A stretch of DNA of 6,256 nucleotides from Anaerolineales bacterium (GTDB lineage: Bacteria > Chloroflexota > Anaerolineae > Epilineales > JAANWY01): NCBI GenBank assembly GCA_018263655.1, contig JAANWY010000372.1:1-6256 (forward strand). Reading direction: 5' to 3'. Numbering within the stretch: position 1 is the first letter of the stretch; every line of letters starts with the position of its first letter. Under the pieces are notes generated by a model, which saw nothing but the letters and a program-made list of their open reading frames with translations, had not been told where the DNA came from and made no database searches. Shown piece by piece: positions 6,076 through 6,256 of the stretch. Both the position numbers and the translations under genes were made by a program.

Positions 6076-6234
6076 CTGGGGCCGGTCTCCCGACCGTGCC
6101 CCTCTGGCGTAGAGGATAGGATATTGGTTGAACTGGCAGACGTTCGGGCAGCAATCTTAGCTGGGGCCGGTCTCCCGACCGTGCCCCTCTGGCGTAGAGG
6201 ATAGGATATTGGTTGAACTGGCAGACGTTCGGGC
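6066..6234 (+). repeat. perfect 84-bp direct repeat in tandem (85-bp period)
   Basis: Positions 6066-6149 and 6151-6234 are identical over 84 bases, separated by a single A at 6150. Each copy holds a long hairpin: GGGGC-CGGTC, loop TCCC, GACCG, one bulged T, GCCCC (6078-6102 and 6163-6187). Next come a smaller stem CCTCT/AGAGG, a Shine-Dalgarno-like GAGGATAGGA, a TTG start and the first codons of the downstream gene. The two copies have no differences, so the duplication is very recent or is an assembly artefact. Confidence 0.95.
6124..6204 (+). other. 26-codon upstream reading frame created by the duplication
   Basis: The first repeat copy carries its own TTG (6124) with GAGG ahead (6112-6115). 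It encodes the same first residues as the downstream gene (VELADVRAA), runs on out of frame into the second copy (ILAGAGLPTVPLWRRG) and stops at TAG 6202-6204. That is 4 nt before the second TTG at 6209. If translated it would couple to the downstream start. It is most likely a by-product of the duplication. Confidence 0.4.
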
Positions 6235-6256
6235 GGCGCGGACGCGCATCGAAGGC
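6209..6256 (+). CDS. N-terminus of a likely threonine dehydratase-type PLP enzyme, 3' end missing
   Basis: Only 16 codons are visible: TTG start, then VELADVRAARTRIEG, running off the right edge. This resembles the first helix of serine/threonine dehydratases and related PLP ammonia-lyases, which often begin like LxDVRAAxxRIxGVVxRTPL. Such enzymes deaminate serine, threonine or hydroxyaspartate-type substrates. GAGG (6197-6200) lies 8 nt before the TTG. The PLP lysine motif is outside the window, so the call rests on N-terminal similarity alone. Another frame with a TTG at 6213 (reading NWQTFGRRGRASK) also has a Shine-Dalgarno-like AGGA (6203-6206) at good distance and cannot be excluded; dppC would be expected here from context. 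Confidence 0.45.
   Translation, partial: MVELADVRAARTRIEG

Overview
The window is GC-rich and almost wholly coded on the + strand. It looks like a fragment of a Chloroflexota (Anaerolineae-like) genome. This is an inference from style: a lipoprotein with an Ala/Pro/Glu-rich linker after the lipid-anchored Cys, Chloroflexota-like GlgC and dipeptide-permease sequences, and intergenic arrays of the 7-mer cgtgaaa, a type of filler I associate with that phylum. No rRNA, tRNA, CRISPR array, transposase or phage gene is visible.

Layout. (1) 3-1142: glucose-1-phosphate adenylyltransferase (glgC), cut by the left edge. (2) 1158-2036: a carbon-nitrogen hydrolase (nitrilase superfamily), 15 bp behind glgC with its own strong ribosome binding site. 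(3) 2037-2331: a gene-free stretch holding a possible MITE-like or duplicated element, then a consensus sigma-70 promoter and a dense cluster of palindromes and short repeats. (4) 2332-3090: an IclR-family regulator. (5) 3091-3391: a leader with a strong 10-bp hairpin and one site matching the motif in front of iclR. (6) 3392-4996: a family 5 extracellular solute-binding lipoprotein. (7) 4997-5098: an array of eight heptamers ending in an inverted repeat. (8) 5099-6046: a DppB/OppB-type permease. (9) 6043-6256: a short ATGA-overlap reading frame where dppC would be expected, a perfect 84-bp tandem duplication (85-bp period), and the first codons of a gene that looks like a threonine dehydratase-type PLP enzyme, cut by the right edge.

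How the parts may work together (inference). An IclR regulator beside a peptide-type ABC transporter, an amidase/nitrilase and perhaps an ammonia-lyase suggests uptake and breakdown of an amidated, carbamoylated or peptide-like nitrogen compound. The odd 9-bp palindrome AGTGACACT occurs twice in the iclR leader and once, in reverse complement, just ahead of the solute-binding protein gene. It is a plausible shared operator. glgC is probably a metabolically unrelated upstream neighbour.

The genes belong to known families. The points most worth a second look are non-coding: the tandem duplication that copies the start region of the last gene, the apparent loss or interruption of dppC, the iclR operator cluster, and the element behind the nitrilase gene. 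I see no clear sign of a wholly new multi-gene system.
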